Assembly: GCF_015624485.1 (NCBI RefSeq)
Contig: NZ_CP061378.1
Location: forward strand, 62,001 to 126,000
Source: Bradyrhizobium genosp. L
GTDB lineage: Bacteria > Pseudomonadota > Alphaproteobacteria > Rhizobiales > Xanthobacteraceae
Length of the DNA: 64,000 bases
Reading direction: 5' to 3'
The notes under the pieces are model-generated. The model saw only the letters and a program-made list of their open reading frames with translations, did no database searches and was not told the DNA's origin. Both the position numbers and the translations under genes were made by a program. This document shows, one piece after another, positions 28,825 to 39,738 of the stretch. How positions within the stretch are numbered: the first letter of the stretch is position 1; every line of letters begins with the position of its first letter.

Positions 28825-28919
28825 CTCGTCATGGCCGGGCTTGACCCGGCCATCCATCCGCTTCGGAAAAACTTCCTGCGAAGATTGATGGACACGCGGG
28901 TCAAGCCCGCGTGTGACGA
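28825..28919. repeat. paired hairpin repeat (GGCCGGG/CGCGGG type)
   Basis: Two hairpins, ATGGCCGGGCTTGACCCGGC in the left copy (28825-28858) and ACGCGGGTCAAGCCCGCGTG in the right copy (28886-28919), face each other. Together with the trxA terminator they separate the convergent trxA and phosphoesterase genes. This is a second repeat family, distinct from the GAAA-loop class. Confidence 0.7.
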
Positions 28920-28935
28920 ATCCTGGACCGTCGGA

Positions 28936-29676
28936 CTACCTGATCCATCCCGTCGCCAGCGCCGATGCGAGTTCGGCCTGGCCGTGCTGCCGCGCCAGTG
29001 CGGCCATCGCTTCATGGTCGTAGGGGATATGCCGGAAGGTGACGTCCCAGTCACCATCGACCTGTTCGAGAATGGCATAGCGCGCGTCGGGCGAGCCGGC
29101 CTCGACGACATGCGGATGCGGTTTGCCGGCGCGATAGCCGGGCGAGCCGACGCTGCCGGGATTGACGATCAGCCTGTTGTCGCGGAGCCGCACCGCGCGG
29201 GCGATGTGGGTGTGAGCGCAGAGGATCAGCGATTGCGTTACGCCCGCCGCCTTCGCCTCGATCGATTCCAGCGGGGGCATCAAGACCTCGCCACCAGGCA
29301 GCACCGTGTCGAGCCAGTAGGTCTCGTCATCTTGCGGCGTCGCGTGGCAGAGGAAAACCTGGTCGCGATACACTAAGGTTGCCGGCAGCGTACGCAGCCA
29401 GTCGAGCTGCCCAGGTTCGAGTTGCGTGTAGGTCAACCGCTCCCAGGAGCCCATCTTCTCATGCGGCCGGTCGATCAGGTAACGATCGTGATTGCCGAGC
29501 AGATGAACCGCATCGAGCTCCATCAGCATATCGATCGTCGGCCGCGCGTCGAGCGGGCCGCTCAGCATGTCGCCGAGATCGACGATGTCGGAAATGCCCT
29601 GCGCGCGAATGTCCGACAGCACGGCTTCAAGCGCGAGGTGATTGCCGTGGATATCGGCGATGGCCGCGAAACGCAT
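28936..29676 (-). CDS. metallophosphoesterase (YfcE/MJ0936-like)
   Basis: 246 residues from the ATG at 29676, preceded by GGAGGAACG. The calcineurin-like metal motifs are in order: AAIADIHGNHLALEAV, VDLGDMLSGPLD, HLLGNHDRYL, CAHTHIAR and LIVNPGSVGSPG. These enzymes hydrolyse phosphodiesters or phosphomonoesters; the physiological substrate is not known. It lies beyond folC on the same strand, separated by a repeat element. Confidence 0.87.
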   Translation of the reverse strand: MRFAAIADIHGNHLALEAVLSDIRAQGISDIVDLGDMLSGPLDARPTIDMLMELDAVHLLGNHDRYLIDRPHEKMGSWERLTYTQLEPGQLDWLRTLPATLVYRDQVFLCHATPQDDETYWLDTVLPGGEVLMPPLESIEAKAAGVTQSLILCAHTHIARAVRLRDNRLIVNPGSVGSPGYRAGKPHPHVVEAGSPDARYAILEQVDGDWDVTFRHIPYDHEAMAALARQHGQAELASALATGWIR

Positions 29677-29695
29677 CGTCGTTCGTTCCTCCAGG

Positions 29696-29818
29696 CTCGT
29701 GCCCCGGACGCAGCGCAGCACACAGTGATGCGCTGCTGGCCCGGGGCCTATGCGGCTTCAAGTGAGGTCCCGGCACTGCGGAGCAGCACTTCGTGCCGCA
29801 CCGCGTCCGGGACACGAG
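29696..29818. repeat. imperfect 26-bp inverted repeat between folC and the phosphoesterase gene
   Basis: Left arm 29696-29721 (CTCGTGCCCCGGACGCAGCG...) and right arm 29793-29818 (...CGCGTCCGGGACACGAG) are complementary at most positions, and there are internal palindromes. It nearly fills the gap between the two genes. Confidence 0.7.
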
Positions 29819-29823
29819 AGATG

Positions 29824-31167
29824 TTATGCAGGCGGCGTGCCGTTTGCCGCAAGCACCGGGCCGGCCAGATACAGCGAGCCGGTGATCAGGATGCGCGGCG
29901 GCAATTCGTAGGCGAGCATCGCCAGCCGCTGCAGCGCGGCCTCGACGCCGGGTGCGATCTCGACGCGCATGCCGAGCGCGCGGGCGGCATCGGCGAGCCG
30001 ATCCGGCGGCATGCCGTTGTCGCGGCCGGGCACGGGGACCGCGATGATATGCCGCGTCAGCCCGGCGAAATTGGCGAGGAAGGCCCTCGCATCCTTGTTG
30101 CCCATCATGCCTGTGATCACGACCAGCGGCCGCGACACCCGCTCCTCGAGATCGCCGAGCGCCGCCGCCGCGACGCGACCGCCTTCGGCGTTGTGCCCGC
30201 CATCGAGCCAGACCTCAGAGCCCTGCGGCCCCTGGCTGACCAGCGTGCCGGAGGCCAGCCGCTGCATCCGCGCCGGCCACTCCGCATTGACGATACCGGC
30301 TTCATAGGCGGACATGCTGAGCCTGAAGGCGTCGATCGCGCGCAAGGTCGCGATCGCAAGCCCCGCATTGTCGAACTGATGCCGGCCGAACAGTTTTGGC
30401 GCGGCGAGATCCAACAGGCCGCGCTCGTCCTGATAGACCAGCCGGCCGCGCTCGACACCGACATGCCATTGCTGGCCGGCGGCGTGCAGCGGCGCGCGCA
30501 TCGCCTTGGCTTGCGCCTCGACCACCGCCATCGCATCGGGCGCCTGCTCGGCGGAGATCACGGGGACGTTGCGCTTGATGATCGCAGCCTTCTCGCCGGC
30601 GATCGCGGTCAGGGTGTCACCGAGGAACTCCATGTGATCCATGCTGACCGGCGTGATCACGGCGGCGAGCGGCGTCTCGACCACATTGGTGGAATCCAGC
30701 CGGCCGCCGAGGCCGACCTCGAGCAGCGCGACATCGGCCTCGTGTTTTGCGAACAGGCAGAACGCGACCGCAGTCTCCATCTCGAAGATGGTGACGGGAT
30801 GGCCGGCGTTGACGCGCTCGCAATCCGCGAAAGTGGCGCGCAGCTCATCGTCGCCGACGAGCTTGCCGCCGCCGACGGCCGCTAACCGGTAGCACTCGTT
30901 GATCCGCACCAGATAGGGCGAGGTGAAGACGTGCACGCGCAGGCCCGCCGCTTCCAGGATCGCGCGCAGATAGGCGATCGTCGAGCCCTTGCCGTTGGTG
31001 CCGGCGACATGGATCACCGGCGGCAGCTTGCGCTCGGGATGGTCGAGCCGCGCCATCAGGCCGAGCATGCGATCGAGGCTGAGATCGATGCGCTTCGGGT
31101 GCAACGCCGAGATCCGCGCGATCAACGCCTCGAGCGAGGGCTGCGATGGGACGGCGCTTGCGGTCAC
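29824..31167 (-). CDS. folC: folylpolyglutamate synthase/dihydrofolate synthase
   Basis: Adds glutamate to dihydropteroate and to tetrahydrofolates. I start it at the GTG at 31167 that overlaps the accD stop (GTGA), giving 447 residues; longer starts run back through accD. The Mur-ligase fold is clear: [43 protein letters not shown] and the C-terminal domain [10 protein letters not shown]. Last gene of the trpF-trpB-trpA-accD-folC unit. Confidence 0.94.
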   Translation of the reverse strand: MTASAVPSQPSLEALIARISALHPKRIDLSLDRMLGLMARLDHPERKLPPVIHVAGTNGKGSTIAYLRAILEAAGLRVHVFTSPYLVRINECYRLAAVGGGKLVGDDELRATFADCERVNAGHPVTIFEMETAVAFCLFAKHEADVALLEVGLGGRLDSTNVVETPLAAVITPVSMDHMEFLGDTLTAIAGEKAAIIKRNVPVISAEQAPDAMAVVEAQAKAMRAPLHAAGQQWHVGVERGRLVYQDERGLLDLAAPKLFGRHQFDNAGLAIATLRAIDAFRLSMSAYEAGIVNAEWPARMQRLASGTLVSQGPQGSEVWLDGGHNAEGGRVAAAALGDLEERVSRPLVVITGMMGNKDARAFLANFAGLTRHIIAVPVPGRDNGMPPDRLADAARALGMRVEIAPGVEAALQRLAMLAYELPPRILITGSLYLAGPVLAANGTPPA

Positions 31168-32105
31168 GCGTGCGGCGCGGCCGGCACCGTTTCCGGCGCA
31201 ATGACGATCTGGGCCGGCTCGGTAACGGCGGCCGTGGGTTTCGTCGCGCCCTCGAGCGCCGGCGATTTGGTGAACAGGCGGCACAGCCGCGCCAAGGTCG
31301 CCTTCATGTCGTGGCGATGCACGACCATGTCGACCATGCCGTGCTCGCGCAGATATTCGGCACGCTGGAAACCCTCGGGCAGCTTCTCGCGGATGGTCTG
31401 CTCGATCACGCGCGCGCCGGCAAAGCCGATCAGCGCGCCGGGTTCGGCGATCTGAACGTCGCCGAGCATGGCGTAGGATGCGGTGACGCCGCCGGTGGTC
31501 GGATTGGTCAGCACGACGATATAGGGCTGCTTGGCCTCGCGCAGCATCTGCACGCCGACCGTGGTGCGCGGCATCTGCATCAGCGACAGGATGCCTTCCT
31601 GCATCCGGGCGCCACCGGATGCCGCAAACACGATGAAGGGCGACTTCTTCTCGACCGCGAGCTCGAGCCCGCGCACCATCGCCTCGCCCGCTGCCATGCC
31701 GAGCGAGCCGCCCATGAAGTCGAAATCCTGCACCGCGACCACCACGCCGGCGCCCTCGAGCTTGCCGTAGCCGACCTTGATCGCATCGTTCAGCCCGGTC
31801 TTGGCGCGGGCATCCTTGATGCGGTCGACATATTTGCGCTCGTCGCGGAATTTCAGCGGATCAGGCGTGACCTCGGGCAGCGCGATGTCGAACCAGGTCT
31901 CGTTGTCGAAGATCGACTTCAGCCGCGCCACCGCGCCCATGCGCATGTGGTAATTCGAGCCGGGGATCACGAACTGGTTGGCCTCGACGTCCTTGTAGAA
32001 CACCAGCTGTCCGGAATCCGGGCACTTGATCCAGAGATTCTCCGGCGTCTCGCGGCGCAGGATGTTGCGGATCTTGGGCCGGACAACGTTGGTGAGCCAA
32101 TTCAT
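31164..32105 (-). CDS. accD: acetyl-CoA carboxylase carboxyltransferase beta subunit, zinc-finger cysteines lost
   Basis: With AccA it transfers the carboxyl group from biotin to acetyl-CoA in fatty acid synthesis. The 313-residue product from ATG 32105 ([19 protein letters not shown]) has the crotonase-like core ([46 protein letters not shown]). The N-terminal zinc ribbon of E. coli AccD (CxxC...CxxC) is reduced to one Cys in [14 protein letters not shown], and [11 protein letters not shown] replaces the second pair. A C-terminal Ala/Pro-rich tail follows residue 285. It lies between trpA and folC. Confidence 0.95.
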   Translation of the reverse strand: MNWLTNVVRPKIRNILRRETPENLWIKCPDSGQLVFYKDVEANQFVIPGSNYHMRMGAVARLKSIFDNETWFDIALPEVTPDPLKFRDERKYVDRIKDARAKTGLNDAIKVGYGKLEGAGVVVAVQDFDFMGGSLGMAAGEAMVRGLELAVEKKSPFIVFAASGGARMQEGILSLMQMPRTTVGVQMLREAKQPYIVVLTNPTTGGVTASYAMLGDVQIAEPGALIGFAGARVIEQTIREKLPEGFQRAEYLREHGMVDMVVHRHDMKATLARLCRLFTKSPALEGATKPTAAVTEPAQIVIAPETVPAAPHA

Positions 32106-32210
32106 GGTTCGCTCCGACATGCGGGTCGGTCCCGCATCGATGGCATATATGGCGGGCCGGCGAGAGGCCGGCAAGCCGCCGTTCGCGGCCTTGTTGCCGC
32201 AAATTATGGC

Positions 32211-33043
32211 TTATTCAGCGGCCTGTCTGGCGCCCCGGACGCCCTGGGCCAGTGCGGCCGCCAGGTCCGCCACCGCGGTCACGGTCCTGGCCGTGGCGCG
32301 TCCCTCGGCGTCGAGCGCGCCCTTGAGGGCATCGACCAGCGCGGTGCCGACCACCGAGCCGTTGGCCCGTTCCGCGATCGCCCGCGCCGCCTCCGGCGTG
32401 CGGATGCCGAAGCCGACACAGATCGGCAGCTCGGTGTGGCGCTTGATGCGGGCCACGGCCTCGCCGACCACCTTCGAATCGGCCGCCGCGCTGCCGGTGA
32501 TGCCGGTGACCGCGACGTAATAGACAAATCCCGAGGTGTTGGCGAGCACCGCCGGCAGGCGCTTGTCGTCGGTGGTCGGCGTCGCCAGGCGGATGAAGTT
32601 CAACCCGGCCTTCATCGCGGGGATGCAGAGCTCGGTGTCTTCTTCCGGCGGCAGGTCGACGATGATCAGGCCATCGACGCCGGCGGCTTTCGCATCGGCC
32701 AAAAACGTGTCGACGCCGTAGATATAGATCGGATTGTAGTAGCCCATCAGCACGATCGGCGTCGCGTTGTCGTCCTTGCGGAAGTCGCGGACCAGTTGCA
32801 GCGTCTTCCGCAGCGTCATGCCGCCTTTCAGCGCGCGCAGGCCCGCGGCCTGGATCGACGGACCGTCGGCCATCGGATCGGTGAACGGCATGCCGAGCTC
32901 GATGATATCGGCACCGGCCTTCGGCAGCGCCCTGATGATGTCGAGCGACGTCTTCAGGTCGGGATCGCCGGCCATCACGAAGGTGACGAAGGCGGAGCGG
33001 CCTTGCTGCTTGAGTTCGGCAAAGCGTGCGTCGATACGGGTGG

Positions 33044-33047
<4 letters not shown>
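32211..33047 (-). CDS. trpA: tryptophan synthase alpha subunit
   Basis: Cleaves indole-3-glycerol phosphate to indole, which is channelled to TrpB. The GTG start at 33047 overlaps the trpB stop, giving 278 residues. Catalytic Glu and Asp are in [17 protein letters not shown] and [13 protein letters not shown], and the phosphate-binding loop is in [14 protein letters not shown]. Last trp gene; accD starts 105 bases downstream. Confidence 0.97.
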
Positions 33048-34257
<1,210 letters not shown>

Positions 34258-34261
<4 letters not shown>

Positions 34262-34929
34262 CGAACCGCCAGTTCTGGTGTGAATTCTTGGGCTGCGCGC
34301 GCGGCGCGAACGAAGGCGCGGATCAATTCGGGATCCTTGACGCCGGGGGCGCGCTCGACGCCCGACGAGACGTCGACGCCGCCGGCGCGGGTGACGCGGA
34401 TGGCCTCGGCGACATTATCGGCATGCAGCCCGCCCGAGACCATGTAGGGCAACGCCAGATCGAGATTTTCCAGGACGTGCCAATCGAATGTCGCGCCGAG
34501 CCCGCCCGGCCGCGTCGCATCCTTTGGCGCGCGGGCGTCGAACAGGATGCGGTCGGCGACGCTGGCATAGCCGGCCAGCGCCGCGAGATCGGCGGCGGTC
34601 TCGACCGGCAGCGCCTTCATCAGCGGGAGAGCGAATTTCTGCTTGATGTCACGCAGCCGCGCGGTGGTTTCCTTGCCGTGCAACTGCAAGATATCGGGCC
34701 GCAGCGTCTCCATGATGTTTTCGATCGTCGCATCGTCGGCGTCGACAGTCAGCGCCACCTTCACCGCCCGCCCCTTCGCGTGGCGGCCGAGGTCGCGCGC
34801 GACCTCGAGGGTGATATGCCGGGGGGACGGCGGGAAGAACACGAACCCGACCATGTCGGCGCCGGCCTCGAGCGCGACGTCGAGCGTCTCGCGCGTGGAC
34901 AGGCCGCAGATTTTGACAAGCAGGGACAT
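34258..34929 (-). CDS. trpF: phosphoribosylanthranilate isomerase
   Basis: TIM-barrel enzyme of tryptophan synthesis. 223 residues beginning [20 protein letters not shown], with the catalytic Cys in KICGL and Asp in ILFDARAP; the C-terminal phosphate loops are [10 protein letters not shown] and [12 protein letters not shown]. First gene of the coupled trpFBA set. The lapA-like gene ends 80 bases upstream on the same strand. Confidence 0.97.
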
Positions 34930-35009
34930 GGTCTCTCAGACGGCGTCTGTTCGAATGGCTTTTCAGGCGGCTGGAGCCAAGGCTGCGCCCCGCTCCGACG
35001 GGGCGGGTT

Positions 35010-35396
35010 CTACAACGTCGCGCCCTGCTTGTCTCGCCCGTTGGGCCCGTAAAAGCCGAGCTGGGCCGGCGCCGGCCGGCGCTGTGCGTCGTCCCGGGAG
35101 CTCGCAGCCCGGAGGTCGGCGAGCTCGGCGCGGACGTGGCGGGCGTCAGCCTCGTGCTGCCGGGCGGCGCGGCGCCAGCGCCCTTGCCGGAGCCAGGTCG
35201 CCATGCCGCCCGCGATGACGCCCAGGATCGCGGAGGTGATGATGACGACGAACAGGGGCAGCGTCGCGGCAATCAGCGGTGTCGTCGAATTGAAGGGATC
35301 GAACGAGACCGTCACGAAGTGACGGTTGGCAACCGCGAAGATGATGAAGATCAGCGCGAGCGGGATGACGACCACTGCCGTGAGAAACTTTCGCAT
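35010..35396 (-). CDS. LapA-domain (DUF1049) membrane protein
   Basis: 128 residues from the ATG at 35396 (MRKFLTAVVVIPLALIFIIF); two codons upstream is another ATG. Two transmembrane segments (about 3-20 and 43-65) enclose ANRHFVTVSFDPFNSTTPLI, the LapA/DUF1049 pattern. A cytoplasmic basic helix (RQGRWRRAARQHEADARH) and a low-complexity tail follow. In E. coli LapA helps regulate LPS synthesis. It follows ihfB, a common pairing. Confidence 0.8.
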   Translation of the reverse strand: MRKFLTAVVVIPLALIFIIFAVANRHFVTVSFDPFNSTTPLIAATLPLFVVIITSAILGVIAGGMATWLRQGRWRRAARQHEADARHVRAELADLRAASSRDDAQRRPAPAQLGFYGPNGRDKQGATL

Positions 35397-35474
35397 GACC
35401 ATCTCTCAAGTCAGATCGAGAAAGCGCGGGCACACGGTCCGCAGCAACTGACGTCGTCTCTTACGCGTCAGCCT

Positions 35475-35804
35475 CTACGCATCGGCTTTGGGCGCATCGG
35501 CATGGGCCGCTTCCGCCTCACCGCCTTCGCGGTTGAGACGCTCGCGCATTTCCTTGCCGGTCTTGAAGAACGGCACGCTCTTCTGATCGACCGGCACATG
35601 CTCGCCGGTGCGCGGATTGCGGCCGGCCCGCGCCGGGCGATGCTTCACCGAAAATGCGCCGAAACCTCTGAGCTCGACACGGTCGCCGCGCGCCAGCGCC
35701 GCGACAATCTCATCGAGAATCGCGTTCACAATATTCTCGACATCCCGCTGATAAAGATGCGGGTTGTGCTCGGCGATACGCTGAACAAGTTCGGATTTGA
35801 TCAT
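35475..35804 (-). CDS. ihfB: integration host factor beta subunit
   Basis: DNA-bending nucleoid protein that pairs with IhfA. The 109-residue product contains the HU/IHF signature [20 protein letters not shown], whose Pro intercalates DNA, and starts [20 protein letters not shown]. It carries an Ala/Glu-rich C-terminal extension ([16 protein letters not shown]) beyond the E. coli length. It lies after sppA, as in many proteobacteria. Confidence 0.95.
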   Translation of the reverse strand: MIKSELVQRIAEHNPHLYQRDVENIVNAILDEIVAALARGDRVELRGFGAFSVKHRPARAGRNPRTGEHVPVDQKSVPFFKTGKEMRERLNREGGEAEAAHADAPKADA

Positions 35805-35977
35805 CGAAAATGGGATCCCGGCTCTTGCGGAAGTCCATTTCCGTGAAAATACACTGCACTGTCAAGACGCTAAATCGATTTAGGGCGCCGCGAAATGACG
35901 TGACAAATAGCCCGATTGGGGCATCCGCTGATTCCCGCCCAGCGGGAATTCCGCGATGGCCACGCCTTTCGCGTCGA

Positions 35978-36955
35978 TCAATTGGTTCCGGCGGGGGTCC
36001 ACAGCGCCAGCATGCCGTCGAGCCCGAACCGGTCGACCGCCGAGGCCATGCCGCCCTGCTCGATCCGGCGCGCAATGGCCTCGAGGCCGAAGGCATCGAG
36101 CGTGATCGAGGCCGCCGTGCGCAAGAAAGTGAGGTCGCCGAAGCGCGGATTGAGCTTGTAATTGTGGACCGGCAGTTCGCTCGGGATCTTCTTCTCCGCG
36201 ACCAGCCAGGCGATCGCGGTCTTCTCGTCACCCAGTTGATCGATCAGCTTGAGATCGACCGCCTGCCGGCCGGTGAAGACGCGCCCATCGGCGACCTTCT
36301 CCAGCAACGCGTCGTCCATGCCGCGCCGCGTTTTCACCAATCCACGGAACCATGCATAGGAATCCTTGACCAGCGAATCGATCGCGTCATGCGCTTCCGG
36401 GCTGGTCGGTTCAAAGCCGTTCGGCGCCGCTTTCAACGGCGAGGATTTGATCTCCTCCATCTTCACGCCGACGGTCTTGAGCAGCTCGGAAACGTTCGGA
36501 AACTGGAAGAGCACGCCGATCGAGCCGACCAGCGAGGTCTGCTGCGCGACGATGTGATCGGCGGCGATCGCCGTGATGTAGCCGCCCGAGGCGGCGAGGC
36601 CGTCGACGACCACGACCAGCGGCTTCTTCGCCTTCAGCTGCGCCAGCGAGTCATAGAGCTGCTCGGAGCCTGCGGTGGTGCCACCCGGCGAATTGATGTG
36701 CACGATGACGGCCGCGTAGTTCGACTTCTCGAGCCGCTCGAGCGCCTCGACGCGCTCCTGGTCGCTGCGGATCAGCCCCTCGATATTGATGCGCGCGATC
36801 GCGTTCGAGGTCGCGAATGCCCCGCGTCCGCCCGACGCGATCAGGCCGACGCCGAGGATCGCCGCGATCGCGACCAGCGCGGCGGTGACGCGCCAGAACG
36901 TCAGCTTGCGCCTGATACGGCGGCGATCGACGATCACGTCTGAATCCAGCGACAT
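35978..36955 (-). CDS. sppA: signal peptide peptidase SppA
   Basis: Membrane-bound serine protease that degrades cleaved signal peptides. The 325-residue short form has one N-terminal transmembrane helix (VTAALVAIAAILGVGLIA). Catalytic Ser is in VDGLAASGGYITA and Lys in EEIKSSPLKAAPNG. It lies between rpsA and ihfB on the same strand. Confidence 0.93.
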   Translation of the reverse strand: MSLDSDVIVDRRRIRRKLTFWRVTAALVAIAAILGVGLIASGGRGAFATSNAIARINIEGLIRSDQERVEALERLEKSNYAAVIVHINSPGGTTAGSEQLYDSLAQLKAKKPLVVVVDGLAASGGYITAIAADHIVAQQTSLVGSIGVLFQFPNVSELLKTVGVKMEEIKSSPLKAAPNGFEPTSPEAHDAIDSLVKDSYAWFRGLVKTRRGMDDALLEKVADGRVFTGRQAVDLKLIDQLGDEKTAIAWLVAEKKIPSELPVHNYKLNPRFGDLTFLRTAASITLDAFGLEAIARRIEQGGMASAVDRFGLDGMLALWTPAGTN

Positions 36956-37044
36956 CGAATTTCTCCAGGAATAATGGGCGCGTTTTGCAGTCGCAGCGTC
37001 ACTATCAACTTAGCCAGATACATCAATTGCGATGCAATATGAAG

Positions 37045-37195
37045 AAAACAAGGCCCGCACCTCCCCTTGAAAAGGGTCGCTTTGCTCGTCAGAGCAAAGC
37101 GGGTGGGGATCCGCTCTCTCCTCACAGAGCCGCGTCCGTGGCTGACCCCCGACCTTCCCCCTTTCAGGGGAAAGGCGAAGACAGTTTGGCTCCAT
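37045..37195. repeat. cluster of intergenic palindromes between rpsA and sppA
   Basis: The 316-base gap 36956-37271 contains a hairpin CTTTGCTCGTCAGAGCAAAG plus opposing CTCCCCTTGAAAAGGG and CCCCCTTTCAGGGGAAAGG units that pair across about 100 bases. This is a third repeat type, distinct from the GAAA-loop class. The rpsA terminator lies at its edge; no gene is visible. Confidence 0.6.
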
Positions 37196-37217
37196 CCCGG
37201 CTACCGGCCACACACCA

Positions 37218-37249
37218 ACGAAAAAGGCCCCGACTTTCGTCGGGGCCTT
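37218..37249 (-). terminator. Rho-independent terminator of rpsA
   Basis: Read on the - strand: AAGGCCCCGAC, loop GAAA, GTCGGGGCCTT followed by TTTCG, a strong 11-bp GC-rich stem 22 bases beyond the rpsA stop. Confidence 0.88.
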
Positions 37250-37271
37250 GATCGCGCGATTGAGCGAACGC

Positions 37272-38981
37272 TTACTTGTCGGTGCCGCGGTTCTTCAGCG
37301 CGGTGCCGAGGATGTCGCCGAGCGTCGCACCCGAATCGGAGGAGCCGTACTGCGCGATGGCTTCCTTCTCTTCCGCGACTTCCAGCGCCTTGATCGAGAC
37401 CTGCACCTTGCGGGCCTTCTTGTCGAACTGGATGACGCGGGCATCGACCTTCTCGCCGACGGCAAACCGTTCGGCGCGCTGGTCGTTGCGATCACGGGCC
37501 AGCTCGGACCGCTTGATGAAGGTGGTGAACTCGGTGCCGGAGATCCGGACCTCGATGCCGCTTTCCTTCACCTCGAGCACTTCGCAGGTTACGACCGCGC
37601 CCTTCTTGACGTCGCCCGGCTCCGCGAAGGGGTCGCCTTCGAGCTGCTTGACGCCGAGCGAGATGCGCTCCTTCTCGACATCGACATCGAGCACCACGGC
37701 CTTGACCATGTCGCCCTTCTTGAAGTTGTCGATGACCTGCTCGCCCGGAAGCTTCCAGTCGAGGTCGGAAAGATGGACCATGCCGTCGACGTCGCCGTCG
37801 AGACCCAGGAACAGACCGAACTCGGTCTTGTTCTTGACTTCGCCCTCGACCGTGGAGCCGACCGGGAACTTCTCGACGAAGACCTCCCAGGGATTGCGCA
37901 TGGTCTGCTTGAGGCCGAGCGAGATGCGGCGCTTGACCGAATCCACTTCGAGCACCTGCACCTCGACTTCCTGCGAGGTCGACACGATCTTGCCGGGGTG
38001 CATGTTCTTCTTGGTCCACGACATCTCGGAGACGTGGATCAGGCCTTCGATGCCCGGCTCGAGCTCGACGAACGCGCCGTAGTCGGTGATGTTGGTGACG
38101 CGGCCGGTGAAGCGGGCACCCAGCGGGTACTTGGCTTCGATGCCCTGCCACGGATCATCCAGCAGCTGCTTCATGCCGAGCGAGATGCGGTGCGTCTCGT
38201 GGTTGATCTTGATGATCTTGACCTTCACGGTCTGGCCGATCGTCAGCACCTCGGTCGGGTGGTTGACGCGCCGCCAGGCGATGTCGGTGACGTGCAGCAG
38301 GCCGTCGATGCCGCCGAGATCAACGAACGCACCGTAATCGGTGATGTTCTTGACCACGCCGTCGATCACCTGGCCCTCTTCGAGGTTCTGCACCAGCTCC
38401 TGGCGCTGCTCGGCGCGGGTCTCTTCGAGAACCGTGCGGCGCGACACCACGATGTTGCCGCGGCGGCGGTCCATCTTGAGGATCTGGAACGGCTGCGAGT
38501 TGTTCATCAGCGGCGCGACGTCGCGGATCGGACGGATGTCGACCTGCGAGCGCGGCAGGAAGGCGACCGCGCCGTCGAGGTCGACGGTGAAGCCGCCCTT
38601 GACCTGGTTGAAGATGACGCCGTTGACCTTTTCGTTGTTCTGGAACGCCTTCTCGAGCTTGCCCCAGCTCTCCTCGCGGCGCGCCTTGTCGCGCGACAGC
38701 ACGGCTTCGCCGAGCGCATTCTCGATCCGGTCGAGGAACACCTCGACGGTGTCGCCGACCTTCAGGTCGCTATCACGGCCGGGGCCGGCGAATTCGCGCA
38801 GCGCGACGCGGCCCTCGGTCTTCAGGCCGACGTCGATGACGGCCATGTCCTTCTCGATCGCAACAACCTTGCCTTTGATGACCGAGCTTTCCTGCAGATT
38901 GCCGCCGGCAAAGGACTCATCAAGCATCGCCGCGAAATCGTCGCGGGTCGGATTATAGGAAGCAGCAGAATTCGAAACCAT
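37272..38981 (-). CDS. rpsA: 30S ribosomal protein S1
   Basis: mRNA-binding ribosomal protein needed for initiation on most messages. The 569-residue product has six S1 OB-fold repeats (for example YGAFVDLGGIDGLLHVTDIAW, YGAFVELEPGIEGLIHVSEM and FGLFLGLDGDVDGMVHLSDL, each of which starts an S1 core). Order cmk-rpsA-sppA-ihfB is typical. The ATG at 38981 is preceded by GGAG. A long leader and a promoter lie upstream. Confidence 0.98.
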   Translation of the reverse strand: MVSNSAASYNPTRDDFAAMLDESFAGGNLQESSVIKGKVVAIEKDMAVIDVGLKTEGRVALREFAGPGRDSDLKVGDTVEVFLDRIENALGEAVLSRDKARREESWGKLEKAFQNNEKVNGVIFNQVKGGFTVDLDGAVAFLPRSQVDIRPIRDVAPLMNNSQPFQILKMDRRRGNIVVSRRTVLEETRAEQRQELVQNLEEGQVIDGVVKNITDYGAFVDLGGIDGLLHVTDIAWRRVNHPTEVLTIGQTVKVKIIKINHETHRISLGMKQLLDDPWQGIEAKYPLGARFTGRVTNITDYGAFVELEPGIEGLIHVSEMSWTKKNMHPGKIVSTSQEVEVQVLEVDSVKRRISLGLKQTMRNPWEVFVEKFPVGSTVEGEVKNKTEFGLFLGLDGDVDGMVHLSDLDWKLPGEQVIDNFKKGDMVKAVVLDVDVEKERISLGVKQLEGDPFAEPGDVKKGAVVTCEVLEVKESGIEVRISGTEFTTFIKRSELARDRNDQRAERFAVGEKVDARVIQFDKKARKVQVSIKALEVAEEKEAIAQYGSSDSGATLGDILGTALKNRGTDK

Positions 38982-39297
38982 TTGTTCTCCAGATGCGGGA
39001 TCTCGCCGGCCGTTCGGGTTGATGGGCGCACCACGCGTGAAGTGTCAGGGTCCGCAAACCCTGACGACCGCTCGTTGCGGGAGGCGCAACAGCGGGCCGG
39101 CAGCAGGACTGCACGTTCGGTACGTTTTGATGATCCGGACCTGAAACGAAGTATCGACTTCAAGACCTGGGAGCGGGCGTTCCTCCAGATGCGGCAAGGG
39201 TTAAGACCCAACACCGGCCCGCTTCAGACACAGCCTCGACAGGGTCGATGGTTGGTCCGGACGGCGCTGATATAGCCCCGGGCCCCCATTTCGGCAA
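38982..39297 (-). promoter_or_regulatory. rpsA promoter and long 5' leader
   Basis: On the - strand, TTGCCG (39297-39292), 17 bases, TATATC (39274-39269) forms an alphaproteobacterial-type promoter. It implies an untranslated leader of about 280 bases before rpsA, with no convincing reading frame inside. S1 autoregulates through its own leader in other bacteria, so this region is a candidate control element. The rest of the gap, to 39478, shows no feature. Confidence 0.5.
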
Positions 39298-39478
39298 GCA
39301 GAAACGGCCGATTTACGGGCGATTAAGGCTCCCGGAGCCCTGGTCACCATCCGGAAACCCATAATGGCAACGCCGCATTGACCGCGCTGCCTGAAATGCC
39401 CCGCGGATGAAGGGGTCGGAACCAGCCCTTAAGCTGCTCGGGACACGATGGCCCGGTCAAAAACGGGGAGACGAACCA

Positions 39479-39658
39479 ATGAAAAACGTTGTGATGCTGG
39501 CTGTGACCGCGATCGTGGCCGCGACGCTCGGAAATGCCCTTGCCGCGATGCCCGGCGCTGTTACGACCGAGCAAGTTGCATCGGCGGACACGGTGCAGCC
39601 GGTTCTGAGCATGGCCGACCAGGAACTGCCGTTCGACCGCTACTGGTCGAAGAACTGA
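39479..39658 (+). CDS. small secreted protein, function unknown
   Basis: 59 residues starting MKNVVMLAVTAIVAATLGNA, a signal peptide with probable cleavage after ALA; the mature part is about 36 residues ending QELPFDRYWSKN. GGGGAG precedes the ATG at correct spacing, and a strong terminator lies just after the stop, so it is an independent transcription unit read against its cmk and rpsA neighbours. Proteins with this type of acidic C-terminus are common in Bradyrhizobium; I know of no function. An in-frame start at 39407 lacks these supports. Confidence 0.7.
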   Translation: MKNVVMLAVTAIVAATLGNALAAMPGAVTTEQVASADTVQPVLSMADQELPFDRYWSKN

Positions 39659-39680
39659 TCCAAAGATCAATCCGGATCCG

Positions 39681-39713
39681 GAGCGCGATGGCCTTGCCAT
39701 CGCGCTCTTTTTT
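39681..39713 (+). terminator. strong Rho-independent terminator of the 59-residue gene
   Basis: GAGCGCGATGGC (39681-39692) pairs perfectly with GCCATCGCGCTC (39696-39707), a 12-bp stem with a three-base loop, then TTTTTT. It begins 23 bases after the stop codon, which supports the small gene being expressed. The same hairpin sits 26 bases from the cmk stop and may also serve that gene. Confidence 0.88.
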
Positions 39714-39738
39714 ACGCCGTCCAGAGCTCAGCGCTTTT

